Shown piece by piece: positions 11,225 to 23,295 of a stretch of 64,000 nt of DNA; within the stretch, counting starts at the first letter, position 1, and each line of letters starts with the position of its first letter. The stretch is taken from the NCBI GenBank assembly GCA_963932465.1, contig OZ010800.1, forward strand, positions 32,924,852-32,988,851, given 5' to 3'. The translations under genes were made by a program, and so were the position numbers. The notes below the pieces were generated by a model that was not told the origin of the DNA, made no database searches, and worked only from the letters and a program-made list of their open reading frames with translations. This stretch comes from Maratus speciosus (Eukaryota > Arthropoda > Arachnida > Araneae > Salticidae).

Positions 11225-13033
11225 AAGTACTACATCATACAATGTTCTGTGTGTAAAAAGTTCAGTTCAAATACGTTCTTAAAAAAAAATTCGTCAAAAT
11301 ACGTAAAAATACGGGAAGACGGAAAACCCCTGTGATTCGAAGAGATTTCTGGCTATTTAAAGAATTTTCAGCCTTTTGACTAGAGAATTCGTAGAAATTT
11401 CAGGTTCAAGACTGTATAGTGTTTTAAGGGGGAAAGTAATACGTAAAAATTCCTTTTCTTACAATGTAAAAAAATGACAAATGTTTCTTAAAGCAGGAAA
11501 ATATAACATAACCACGAACGAAAATGTACTCTTCCGAGATACCCACGATTACGAAAAAAATGCTTTACCTTTAGAAATCTCAGAAACTAATATGTTTTCA
11601 AGATTTTAAGAAATATTTATAAAAACAGAGTTTCTTTTGCTGCCATTGACTTGCGAAACGTTAACGAGTAATTTGTTTAATATATTAATCAGTTTTTTCA
11701 ACCAAAAATATATGTTTTTGTGATTCTATCGATTCTCAAGTAAACATTTTCATGTTTAACAGACAGAATTTACAGACAAACACAATACACTAACAGAATT
11801 CATATTAGCATTAAAATGAATATTATTTTGTTACTCTTGGATGCTAAATTCAATCAAGCATGAAAATGTTTAATGAAGAATGGATAGCATCATAAAATAC
11901 ACATCTTCCGGTTTCAGAAAACTTATTCAAACACTAAAAAAAAAAAAAAAAAAGCTACACGGAAATGTTTCTGAAAATTAGTGAGAATTTTGCTTTCATA
12001 AATACTTCTTTAAATCTTAAAAATATATTCGTTACTGAGGTTTCTGCAGATGAAGAAACAACCCTCTACATTGCTATTCATGAAATGTGATTTAAATGGG
12101 GAAAATATGCAGATTTTTTTTTGTCTAGCCTACCTAAAATGTATATTCTCTTTCTCACTGTAACATATTAAAAAATCTCACATTTATTTAATTCGTAAAT
12201 ATTAAACATGCTAGTATTTCAAACTTAAAAGAAAATTTATAAAAGAGAAAAAATTGTGAGACAAAATGAATATTTAAAAAATATTCCGATTTTTAAAAGA
12301 CTTGTTAAAAAATAATAGTTATCAAATTTTAGAAAACTTTAAATAACTAGTCTAGTCTCGCGCTCTGGGAAGGGCTTGAGCCATCTAGCTCCCTGTGGGT
12401 ACGCCAATGCCCCCTTGTCACAAACTGTCTTAATTTCACGAACCTCCCACCGCCACCCCCTCCAAGCATAACATCATTTGTGGCTGCAGATATATAACGT
12501 TATAAACTTTTTGATAATTTTGGACCCCCTCCCTCCCTTAAGATATCATGCGTTAATGTACCGTGTATATTATACCCTCGACCCCCCCCCCAAAAAAAAA
12601 AAAAATAAAAAGGTAATGATATCATTATCAATGTCTAAAAATGTTTTGATTCTCGGAATTTTTTTCTTTTGTTTGAGGTAATGTAAAATATGGTCACATT
12701 TATTTTTCGCATACTTTATTGATTCAAATGAAGAGAAGTTCATAAAATATCGCTTTATATATGAAATAACTTTATATCAAATAACACTAGAGGGAACAGG
12801 ACCTTTAAACTTTCAAAAAATCAATTTTTGTCTTATTGTGAATGTTTTAAAATTTCTCAGCAATATGCAAAACACCCCATTAAAAAATCTACATTATTTC
12901 ATGAGTTATAATCATTTATAGACGGTGAGTATAAATGAATGTCCATAGATATTGAAACTTTGAAAAGCGTTTTCTCAGATTAGTAAATTTGGAGTTTGCG
13001 CGCACTGTTACTTTTAAACTATGTAAGCTACAG

Positions 13034-13037
<4 letters not shown>
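11225..13037. other. AT-rich DNA, no supported gene
   Basis: Nothing convincing beyond an A run (about 11936-11953), a C run followed by an A run (12581-12604), and a GC-richer patch at 12355-12440 that resembles the end of an old hAT-type element. Small frames here are low complexity. Confidence 0.45.

Positions 13038-13099
<62 letters not shown>
13038..13099. repeat. Poly(A) run followed by (TA)n
   Basis: About 35 A residues run directly into about 14 TA repeats. A poly(A)-to-microsatellite transition often marks the tail of a retroposed sequence, but I cannot identify a retroposon body upstream. Confidence 0.85.
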
Positions 13100-13102
<3 letters not shown>

Positions 13103-14030
13103 TTTTTTTATACTCTACATGCTAAAACAAAAAAAAAAAAAAAATCATATGTTTTGGTTATTTATTTGAAAAACTTGAAAAAAATTTTGAAAATTTTGAA
13201 ATTTTTTTTATTTTGTGCTAAAATTAAAATTTTGAACAAAACTTTTTGCTCATATTTTGGTCAGAAATAGATGTGTTATGATTCTATTTTGTCCAAAAAT
13301 TGTTTTCTACATGTATAATTTAGAGTTTTATCATGCACGCAGCACTTAATCAGGCATTAGTGGGATGAATTTTCAAATTTCAAATTTAAATATTAATTTT
13401 GTACATACAAGATTTATTTTTCTGGATAATGTAGTTAAAGATATATTCTTTAGACAGAAAGGAGAAAAGGATATATTCACTGCATATTGTTTGTGTTTTG
13501 GTACTTTGAAAAAGGCGATTTTTTTTTATTGTTTCGACTAACTCAAAGGTCCTGTGATCCCTTAAAAGAAATAATTACTATTTAAAATTATTTAATAATA
13601 GCATTTCGTTAGATAATGCATTCAACAGTAATAATGTCTTCTTGCATTTGCCACCGCACAAGGGGTGGGGGGGACAGATCTTCTTATCAACAAAACAGTT
13701 GGACAGCACTCTTTATCTTTTATTTACTCCTATACACAAGCATCATTCCAAATGTGCTTCGCATATGGTTTCTTGAGCAGCAGATTATATATGCATACAC
13801 ATCTGACAGAAGTATAGAAATGCCATATTATGGGGTATTCCATATTTTGAATTAAAAAAGTTTCTAATCATTTAATGATTTTAATAACAACGTTGTATTC
13901 TCATAAAAATAGATAACAGACTAAAAAAAGATAACATACTATTTTGATGTAAAGACCTAATTTACGATTTCTATGTAATTTCAGTGAATATAAACCGATT
14001 ATAAAAGTAATACTTACGAATCAATGGTAA
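13100..14030. other. AT-rich DNA, no supported gene
   Basis: No motif-bearing frame. The frame at 13616-13855 encodes a hydrophobic stretch but lacks any recognisable domain or good splice context. Confidence 0.45.
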
Positions 14031-14654
14031 TAGTCTCGGATCCTACACAGGCTATATTTTATGCCGATGATTCTACCACCTGGGGTTCACAGGAATAACA
14101 TACGTTTTAAAAAAGGCCTTTAAAAGCTTTCTAAATTGCGTTTCTGTGGAATATTAGGAAATAACAAACTGATTTAAAAATTAATGTTGGCGAATTAATG
14201 GTGACAGTTCCTATTTCAACATAGCCCTTTACGTTGAGAGAGGTGGTAGGACTTGGAATATGACATGATAGTTAATTTTAAGATGTAAGAAGATGGTTTC
14301 TAAAAAATTCAAAACTTCAAATGAATACTGAAATAAGCTTATTAATTGAGCATAAAAGTTCAAAATATTTTCTAAATTATCATTTATTTAGTTTTATTTC
14401 GTTTCCAATTTAAGTCTCATTTCTGCCTAATGCAGTGTAATAATGATGTTTAGTCAAACTGTGTTTCAAATAGTGATTTTTGATTTATTCCTAAAAGTAA
14501 TAAGTACATTTTAATAAAAAAACCTTTTAATAAAATGAAATATTACCTTTTAATAAAATAAAATTTAGTTAGTAGCTTTTAATAAAAATTAGACATATAA
14601 ATATCACTTGGCATATTTCAAATATTACGCGAGCAAAGCCACGGGGTTTGCTAG
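14030..14654 (+). mobile_element. Helitron-like 3' end and probable body
   Basis: The sequence ends in acgcgagcaaagccacgggg followed by tttgctag, then T. The agcaaa/tttgct pair forms a short stem just before CTAG|T, as expected of Helitron 3' termini, which insert between A and T. Upstream, two degenerate blocks near 14015-14060 and 14185-14230 (both with gaat-aatggt-a-agt and ctaca/tcaacacag/tagc-like elements) suggest internal repeats. The 5' end is not located, so the start given is only where related internal repeats begin. Confidence 0.45.
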
Positions 14655-14929
14655 TCTGCAATAATTGAGCTCTTGGCGTCTGCTTGAAGATCGAGATCAA
14701 ACATAAATAACGCTAAGGAAATTTTGCATTTTTATTTTTTATGTGTTATTTATTGTAATGTAATTAATGTAAAGCGCATATGAAATTTATATATATATAT
14801 TTATAATATAAAATTATAACAAAAATTAATTTGGATGCAGGGGATGATTATTTTAATGATTAATACTGTCTAAAAACCAGCAAAATTTATATATGTTTAA
14901 AACTAAATCATGCTATATAGGATAGATGG

Positions 14930-16340
14930 GAAAATAATAGACAACCTTAACGAATTTCTTTAAAAGCTATTTTTTAATTAATAGTTTTAATTAATTATTA
15001 TATTAATCTAACAACAATATATAACCATTCTTATAGCCTCATTTTCGAATATTAATCAAAACTTCATTGTAAATAACAGAAATATATCAAAACACTCAAA
15101 ACTCCAGTAACGGTCCCCCCCCCCCTAAAAAGTAATATTAATATAATTGTTTTTATGACTGCATATAGAACCAGAAAATTATGAAAGCATACTAATAAAA
15201 CAAAATAGTTATTTTGAAATAAATTTAGCAATTAGGAAATCAATGATTAGTAAAATATTTGTGAAAATTATTCACTTTAGATTAATTATTGTGATTATCA
15301 AAAGATCAATATTTTAATTATTTTAGAAAGATGGTTTAAAACATTAAATTTCAAGGAATTATAGTTATTAAATTATTGAGATAGTGGGAGGTTTAGAGGG
15401 GTAATAAAAAAAAAAATCTGAAATAAAGTTTTGGAATATTAGTGCATAGATTCGTATGTTTCCCACTGTTTTTAACAGTTAAACTCCCCGAAACTATTTG
15501 GCATATTACTTGTACCAATTAGTATTATTAATTTCAAAGAAACAATACTGCAGTTTGAATGTTTTAAATACTAAATAAAACAATTCCAAAACGTGGTAGT
15601 TCCGAACTGACGTTGAGGCCCCCTATCTGCAGATTTACTAGTTTCATTACTATTATAAATTTAATTAATATTACAATTTTTATTTTCAGCGATGAATAAG
15701 CAAACATTTAAATCAGAAGATAACAAATTTTTAATAATTTCTGTAACTTAATTCTTTTTATTTAAATGTGGAGGAATGGAACCTTATGAGACTCTCTTTT
15801 TCCTATTCGTTTATTAAACAATATTATGCTTCCTGATTTGCTTTATTGATTGATAGATTGTAAAATATAAAAGGTAGAGTTATAAAAGAAATTAATTAAG
15901 ATATTGAAAATTTTATCAACCTCAGGAAATGAATTAAAAATCTACTGTTTATTAAAAATTTTGGTGTTATTACATTCTGGTTAGTGCAATTTAACTTATA
16001 AAAAAAATGAAATTTTGTAAATGTCTTTTAGTACATAAAATTCAAAGTTTTCTATTAATACCAAAAAAAAAAAAAACATGCAAATTTTGCAAGAAAGTAA
16101 AGAATATATAAATTTATTAAATGGACCGTGTTCCTCTCTTAGCGTGTTCATTAAGATTTTCATTGAAAAACAGTGAAACTTCGAAACATTATTTTATGCT
16201 TCCTGATTGGTTTCATTAAGAGTGTCAACAAGAACCCGTATTATAAAACATGCTAGGTAGAATTATGAAAAAAAGTTATAAAAGCTAAATTTTTATAAAC
16301 CAAAAACATTGAAGGGCGTCCATTACTGGCCCCTCTGCCC
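14930..16340 (+). repeat. Dispersed element family C, copy 1
   Basis: This stretch is matched in reverse orientation by 23296-25145. Shared landmarks in order include aacgaattt, aaccattcttatagcc, tcaaaacac, ccagtaacgg, ttttatgact, gaaagcatactaat, atagttattt, agatcaatattttaatta, and acagttaaactcc followed by actatttg. Motifs related to ccagtaayggacacc punctuate both copies (about 14930, 15105 and inverted at about 16318). The match is clear to about 15600 and less certain beyond. No coding region is seen. Confidence 0.6.
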
Positions 16341-17224
16341 TATATTTAACTTCCTAAAATAATAAATTTTAATATATAAGGATTCCACATTAATAATAAC
16401 AAAATATAAAATAATGATAATTCATGAGTATCACAACAATCACAATTGTAAGAAAATTATAAACTTCTCAAAATTTAAATTCTCCAAGATATGAATTCAG
16501 ATAGAAAAACAAATTTTCAAACAAAACAAAAAAGTATAAAATTAATAAAAATTACTACAATGTGGTACATTTTACTACAAGATTTGTACGGTCCTTCAAA
16601 ATCCTTAAATTTTTCAAAAGTAATAGTCAATTATAAATTTCATTAACAATTCACATTCATTTCGTTAAAATTTCATCTGAATTCCCTCTCCTCCAAAGTT
16701 TCACTTCCCCTTTTCGCTCCTCTTTCATTTACAATACCCAACGTTTAAGAACCTTAAAACTCTTTTTTAAAACAAATTTCTGCTCTATTTGTCTCTTTAA
16801 TGTAATTGGTCATAAAGAAATTTCCTCATCAACACCAAATTAAATTTTCCTCCCCCCCCCCCCCTTTTACGAAGCCCATAAAATTTAAAGTCCTTAAAAC
16901 TTCTTAGTTTGTTACTTTTTCTTTTACCTATTTTGCGCTGTTTCGATCCCTCGACCAGAGGAAAAGCAAGAGCTCCTGGGCGCATGCGCAAATTTTGTGA
17001 TTCCCAGTTGCTGCAACGACAGTTTCCCGTAATTATCTTCTAGTGCACCTCAATAATGTATATAATTTTCATAACCTTTAAAATATGGCAACACCTTTCA
17101 AAAACACCGCAAATGAATTTCCTCCATATACCATAATGTAACGGAATACTTTTGAACGACCTGTAAATAAACTATTATGCTACACACTTGATTTTCAATA
17201 CCGAACATGCCAGAGTAAACCTCA
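16341..17224. other. AT-rich DNA with pyrimidine-rich repeat debris
   Basis: 16580-16800 resembles the decayed pyrimidine-rich array at 8730-9880. No gene is seen. Confidence 0.4.
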
Positions 17225-17345
17225 ATAACATATATCAATTACATGGCAATCCGAGGATATTTACTCGCGATAGAGCTCGGACAGGCAGAAGGCCAGACAT
17301 ACCCAATTCATAAACACTTTTCAACCGTGTTGGAAAGTGTTAAAA
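17225..17345 (-). repeat. Family B dispersed repeat, single copy
   Basis: The segment matches the right arm of the family B element at 4092-4197 (aatatttact, gatagagctcggacaggc-like, ccagacatacccaa, cataaacacttttcaac, ttggaaagtgttaaaaa). Orientation is given relative to the left arm at 2868. Confidence 0.55.
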
Positions 17346-17737
17346 AGTATCGCATAAATAAATATTGTCATATTTTATGCAAAAGAAATGAGTATGGGAC
17401 ATTTTAAAATTTTACGATTATTCGTTATTTAAAAATTAAAAAACCGAATAACTTAAAAACTTATTATTATTTCAACACTAAATTTTGAATATAACTATTT
17501 GAGCTTGCACTTGACTGGCAATTTACAAGTGAATCCATTGTAAAGTGAATGATTTGTTTTTTAATGTCCGCTGTTCTCTTAAAAAGGTTACAATTTATTT
17601 TCGTTGGGAAACTGATCCCGCCCCGTCTTATATAGTACAAATTTAAAGTTAACACATTTATTTTAATATCAGTTGCATATAAATTTTGATAATGAATAAT
17701 ATAGTTTCCATACTACACATTCTTTTTCTTTTTATAG
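17346..17737. other. AT-rich DNA upstream of the candidate exon
   Basis: Non-coding in appearance. It ends in the pyrimidine-rich tract ttctttttctttttatag, a good splice acceptor for the exon that follows. Confidence 0.5.
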
Positions 17738-17912
17738 TTGCTTATTTTCGGCTGTTATACTGTAGAGCCGAATAACAGTACCCAGTGTACCGTAGAGCGG
17801 TACGTTCCTGAAGCGTATGAAAGCGCCATCCTTTTCCTGAAAAATTGCTATTTTGCTGGCCCTGTCATCATTCTCCTAGTGGCGCATTCTTTATTGTACT
17901 CCATTTTTATGG
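17738..17912 (+). CDS. Candidate internal exon of a rhodopsin-like (class A) receptor, loop 2 to helix 5
   Basis: An open frame of 58 codons with mixed composition sits between a strong acceptor (pyrimidine tract plus tatag, ending 17737) and a consensus donor (G|GTAAAT, GT at 17913). The peptide begins LLIFGCYTVEPNNSTQC and continues with VERYVPEAYES, then a hydrophobic segment ILFLKNCYFAGPVIILLV and AHSLLYSIFM. A Cys preceding a hydrophobic helix with F-x-x-P (FAGP) matches extracellular loop 2 (disulphide Cys) and helix 5 (F5.47-x-x-P5.50) of class A G-protein-coupled receptors; NNST is a possible N-glycosylation site. The exon would end in phase 1. No other receptor exon with clear identity is nearby, so the family assignment is an inference and the ligand is unknown; a membrane protein of another family is possible. 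Confidence 0.5.
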
Positions 17913-18649
17913 GTAAATATTCATATTATTACTCGTATTGCATGCGTACTTGCCAAATTTTTGCTTTTTTCAAAATATAAGGAAACATATTTTAAATTAG
18001 ATGTTATAATAAAAATTTTCAAATTAAATAAAAGCATAGAAGCAAAATACATTTTAGTAAATACATTTTCTTCTTTTATTTATTTTGAAATTCAGCGGCA
18101 GGTTGGCAGCTACATGTTTTTAATTGTAATAAATATATTATGTTAGACGTATGGTACGAAAAAAAGAACCGAATCGGCCAATAACCTAAGCTTTAACTGA
18201 TGAAAGAAAGGAATGAAGAGTATCGTTTTAATTTTTTGGTCACTTTTTTTTATCATATCTATGATTTATTTTTTATAAGAGACCTGCAACATTTTAAGAC
18301 GTTAATTCAAGTAACGCAAAGACTTTCGCGAGCTAATGTTAAACCAATGGAAGCATTCTATTCAAATTTATCAAATTATTTCAAATTTATCTTCAGCGTT
18401 TTTTTCCTTCGAAACCTGTTTCAAAATTGTAAGCGTCGTGAGAGAAAAACTAGTCGGATGTGCCAATCCCCAAATTTTCTTCTATTTCACACATGTTAAT
18501 ATTTCAAATTTCGCTATCACCGTGCAAAAATTAAATGACAATCTATGCCTATTATGACGATTCTAAAGATAAAAAATTCCGTGCATTAGTTTTTGAATTC
18601 TGACTATCGCTAAAATCATCTAAATTCTGAAAAATACAGCATAGCAGCG
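17913..18649. other. Presumed intron or intergenic AT-rich DNA
   Basis: No further exon recognised. The stretch 18318-18362 (gcgagctaatgttaaacc, aatggaagcattct) is a single copy of a short dispersed sequence that forms an inverted pair inside the hAT-like element at 59003-59247. Confidence 0.45.
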
Positions 18650-19240
18650 CAACCTGTTTGGTGATTTACACCAAAACCTAATCAACAACAACTTATGTCA
18701 ATGTCTAATTGAATCTGAAGTTTGATGAAAATCCGTCCATTAGTATTAGAGACACAGATATTGAGAAAATCGTGAAAAATTCTGCATATCAACGGCAACT
18801 GTTAAGTGATTTACACCAAAAACTAATCAGCACTATTTTATATCAGAAACTAACTAAATCTGAAATTTGATAAAAATTCGTTAAATATAGGTTTTGCTGA
18901 ATCGGGGATAATTTTGCATAGCAGGCCACCTGTAAGGCGATTTACACCAAAAAGTAATTAGCACCAACTTATATCAGGCACTAACTTAATATAAAGTTTT
19001 ATTAAATTCCGTGTATTAGTTATTGGGCTAGAGCACCCACAAAATTTATGTCACATACAGACGGGCAGACTCACAGACTCACAGAGTGATAGACAGACTC
19101 TCAGACAGACATTTTCTGAAAGTAGTCAAATCGGGTTCAGGACCTTCTAAAACGGATAAATCCGTCAAAAACCGAGAGTCGAAAATTTTTACGTTCCCAA
19201 TACTTTCTTCTTGTAAAGATAGAAGAAAGTAACAAGAATA
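18650..19240 (+). repeat. Composite element (family D): three tandem units, GACA-rich tract, conserved tail
   Basis: Three units begin at gtgatttacaccaaaa-like sequences (18661, 18806 and 18937; spacing 145 and 131 bp), each followed by ctaatca/taattagca and tgaaatttgat-like blocks. They are followed by a degenerate cagac/acagactc tract (19055-19113) and a tail with agtcaaatcgg, aaacggataaatccgtc, gaaaatttttacg and agtattgg in reverse sense. The tail recurs in inverted orientation at 31310-31560. The 61-codon minus frame at 19137-19322 lies in the tail. Confidence 0.6.
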
Positions 19241-20569
19241 AACAGTCAAGTGGGAGTATTATTCCGTACAGGGGGTTCCGTAGAATAAATATATGAATTT
19301 GTAATTGTATTATTAAAAACAACAGTTGCTAAAAGGATACTACGACCTACTCTAAGAGTCTACTGTAAATTTACGGAATAATTTCTGTGTTATTTAACAG
19401 AATCTCTGGTTTTCTAATCTTTGTAATTTTATATAAGACTTAAGATAATTGTTAACCAGTAGATTCTCTGTAATTTCATCGGAAATTTTTTAACGGTGTT
19501 GAGAAGAACGGTGCCATTGGTTAACATTCGCTTGCTAGTGTCTTCGCTTTTCTAGTGTAATGATTTTTAACTCCTTTGCGACGACCGTCAGGTAAATAGC
19601 AGGAATAAAGTACTCAAAATCCATTATTATCTAAATACGTAATTTTTAATAGAAAATTTCGCCTAATTTAACACTAATTCAACCAGTTGCAAATGACACC
19701 TTTCAATATTTTGATTTATGTTGTTTTTTTTTAAATTTTGTTTCATTAAAATAAACGCAAATCCTTTTGAATACACTGAATCGTTGACTTATGATTATTT
19801 TAGATTAAAAATTACAAATAACGTAAGCATAAATCGAAATCTCAAAAGGTGTCAACTGACAAATGTAGAAGTAGTGTTAATTGGAGCATTCCTGTGAATC
19901 AAATTACACAAAAACTTCTACTTTAAAAAAACGGTGATTAAAAATTAAAATTTCTGTAATATTTTGAATGATAATTATTTATTGAGAGGGAAAACATTTG
20001 ACAAACGAATGAAAAATACAAAAAACAAAAAAATACAAAAAAACATATACAGTTATGTAGCTATAAGATGAAATATTATGTATGCATCTCAGTACTTATT
20101 GTTTTATACGATACTTTTAAAAGAAGTGTTTTAAAAGGCAATTTAAGTGATATTTAGTCTCACGTTATACATTTTATAATATTCGCTTGAGAATTATATG
20201 TCAAAAATGCTGTCAAAAATGTCGTGTATAAATAAATGTTTTTTACTATTGATGAATAATTTCAACTGTGGATACAAAATCTTAGTCGCTGTTAAAGTTG
20301 GCAATGGAAAAGAAAAGTATCAAAAGAAGAAGAAATCAAACTTAAAAAGTCCTTCCAGCCAGTACCGGGAGGAAGAGGTAGCTTTCATATTCCTTATTTT
20401 AAAAAAGCCGACTTATATCATTCAAACACACGAAGCTCAATTTAGTGGAAACCGTATATAGGAGATTCAATACTAATTTTTATCAATATAATGAATGAGA
20501 ATTTCGCGAAATTAGTCAGCTTTATCCAAGCTGTTTTTCTTTAAAGTAACTTATATTTGGCTGCCAAAT
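19241..20569. other. AT-rich DNA with one modest inverted repeat
   Basis: Arms of about 50 bp at 19668-19715 and 19830-19885 pair imperfectly (taacactaatt, gacacctttc on the left; aaaaggtgtc, agtgttaatt on the right). This may be a small decayed foldback. No gene is seen; the 87-codon frame at 20198 is lysine-rich low complexity. Confidence 0.4.
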
Positions 20570-22366
20570 TCGGCGATTTCTTAAAGTGCGTGCCATTTTA
20601 AGACAACATGGTGGATTAGGCTAACCAGTGAACTTGGTCGAGACCTTAGTAATTGCTGTGCACATGCTCGCTCACATCGGAATTGGTTGATATATAGGAG
20701 TGCTGTCGCATGCAAAAAATCAGATTTTTCAAAATGTCACCCACAATAGAAATTGAAACTGCTATATCTCATATCTGAGCCATTTTTTAAGGTAAAGACA
20801 AACAAAAAATGCTCCTGAATCCTTATATCAAGGTCAAATACTTAAGAAAGAAACCTTTTTCTATTTCCAATTTTTTTGCACCTCACTTTAAATATATATA
20901 TATATTTTAATTTAATAGCCGCCATTTTGAAACAAGATGGCTGATGAATCTGGCCAGCGAACTTGGTCGAGGTGTTGATGTATACTATCCACATGATTCT
21001 TACATCTAAATAGGCGAATACGTGTGTTATCGCGTGACAAATACAAGATCGTTTCAAAATGTTAGCCATGCTAGAAATTCAAAGTGCTATAATTCAAACA
21101 CTTTTTAAGATATAAACAAAAGAACAAATTTTTAGAAACAAAAACTGCTCCGGAATCTTTGTATGAAGGCCAAACACATAAAAAAAACTTTTTCATTTTC
21201 CATTTTTTTAATACCTCATTTTAAATTTTAAATTTAATTTTTTTTAAATGGCAACCCTTTTGAAACAAGATGGTAAATGAAGCAGGCCAACGAACTCGGT
21301 CGAGACATTGGTATGTACTATGTACAGACCAAGTTACATCCAAATCGGTTCATAAATACGCCTGCTATCGCGTGTCAAAAGTCAGGTCGTTTCAAAATGT
21401 CAGCCACAATAGAAATTCAAAATGCTATTACTCAGCCATTTTTTTAGATATAGACGAAACAAAAACTGTTCTGGAATCTTTGTATTAAGGTCAAACACAT
21501 ACGAAAAAGATCTTTTTCATTTTCCAATTTTTTGGTATCTCATTTTAATTTTTTAATTTATTATTTTTTTCAAATGGCCGCCATTTTGGAACAAGATGGC
21601 GGATGAATCTGGCCAACAAACTCGGTCGAGATATTTGTATGTGCTACGTATACACCAAGGTACATCCAAATCGGTTCATAAATACGCCTGTTATTGCGCG
21701 ACAAATATCAGGACGTTTCAAAATGTCAGCCATGCTAGAAATTCAAAATGCTATAACTCAGCCATTTCTTAAGATATATAGACGAAAAAAAAAAAAAAAA
21801 ACTGCTCCCGAATCTTTTTTTCAAGGTCAAACACATAAGAAAATATTTTTTCAATTTTCAATTTTTTGCTACCACATTTCAAATTTATATTTTTCTTAAA
21901 AATTTAAATGAACGCCATTTTTAAACAAGATGGCGGATGAAGCTGGCCAACGAACCCGGTCTAGACATTAGTATGTACTATGTATAAACGAAAATACATC
22001 CAAATCGGTTCATAAATACGCCTTTTATCGCTTGACAAATTTCAGGACGTTTCAAAATGTCAGCCACGCTAGAAATTCAAAATGCTATAACTCAGCCATT
22101 TTTTAAGATATAGACAAAACAAAAACTGCTCCGGAATCTTTGTATAAAGGTCAAATACATAAGAAAAAAATATTTTTCCATTTTTAATTTTTTGGTACCA
22201 CTTTTTAAATTTAAATTTTTTTAAAAATTTTAAATGGCCGCCATTTTGAAACAAAGCGTCGGATGAAGCTGACCAACGAACTCGGTCGAGACATTGGTAT
22301 GTACTATGTACACACCGAATTACATCGAAATCAGTTTATATTTACGAGAGTTACAGTGTGACATAG
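20570..22366 (+). repeat. Tandem satellite, six units of about 330 bp
   Basis: Units are anchored by the gccatt core at 20592, 20921, 21254 (degenerate), 21580, 21914 and 22240, giving spacings of 329, 333, 326, 334 and 326 bp. Each carries in order a ggccgccattttg/caagatggcgg palindrome, gccaacgaactcggtcgaga, gtatgtactatgta, acatccaaatcggttcat, cgtttcaaaatgtcagcc, agaaattcaaaatgctat, and aactgctccggaatcttt-like blocks. The last unit runs into a TA tract. All small frames in this interval are repeat-derived. Confidence 0.9.
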
Positions 22367-22367
22367 G

Positions 22368-22411
<44 letters not shown>
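22367..22411. repeat. (TA)n microsatellite
   Basis: About 21 uninterrupted TA repeats ending the 330-bp satellite. Confidence 0.95.
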
Positions 22412-22413
<2 letters not shown>

Positions 22414-23295
22414 ATTTTGAACGGAGGGTGGTTTCGGGGTCTAGGGGTCATGATCGATGAAAATATACCAAATTTTTTTTTAATCGCTTTCCTCCGAACG
22501 GCTGCAATAGGTAGCTTTTTGTAATGAAAGCTACCTAAAACTGCAAATGAAGTGTTTCTTAATCAAGGAATATACAACTACATATTCCGAGTTACTTACG
22601 ATTACGAAAGCGTTTCTGGTCTTTAGAGACCCCCAAAACTAATATACAGGGTGTTATCGACTTCGACTTACAAATTCAGAAGCGTGATAGTAGGCATCAA
22701 GAAGATGAAAAACTGCCATGGAACATGGAGTCGCGAACCACGTATTTAATCAGAAATACAGGGTGTTCTACCCCGGGTTGACGGAAATAGCTTTCAAAAA
22801 ACTGAAGTATATTGTATTAAATCTTTTAATAGACATTCTCACTTTTGTTGTAAATGACTCTCTTAAAACGAATGAGTGGTTTCGACTTCTCGAGAATGAG
22901 CACTAATTTATTGGATCGTGATTCAGTTGATTTTTAAAATTTCAGCTCATCTTGATTTGAGATCTTATTTTTCTATTGTACTCGAAGCGATTGATTACTA
23001 AACAGCTCAACTCGATCAAAAAAAGAAAAAAATCAGTTCACTCGTTGCCGAGCTGATTAGCCGACCAAGTCGTCATGAGTTCATTTCGCTCTCACCTGAC
23101 GCCTGGCTTTTCAAGATGGAGGAAGTCGGTCCCTGAGTCAAACAACAACATACTTTTCAAAATGCTATGTATGAATATATGCATCTACTTTACTCGGTAA
23201 GTTTTATAAAAGTATTTAAGTTATGCTTACTTTTTAATGGAGTAGATTATATATAGTTTTAACCTTGAAAACTTGCACGTGTTTACTCATTTTCC
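22412..23295. other. No gene supported
   Basis: Moderately complex sequence with repeated cagggtgtt strings (22646, 22758) that resemble transposon ends, but no ends or target duplications could be matched. The 62-codon frame at 22718 has no recognised domain. Confidence 0.4.
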
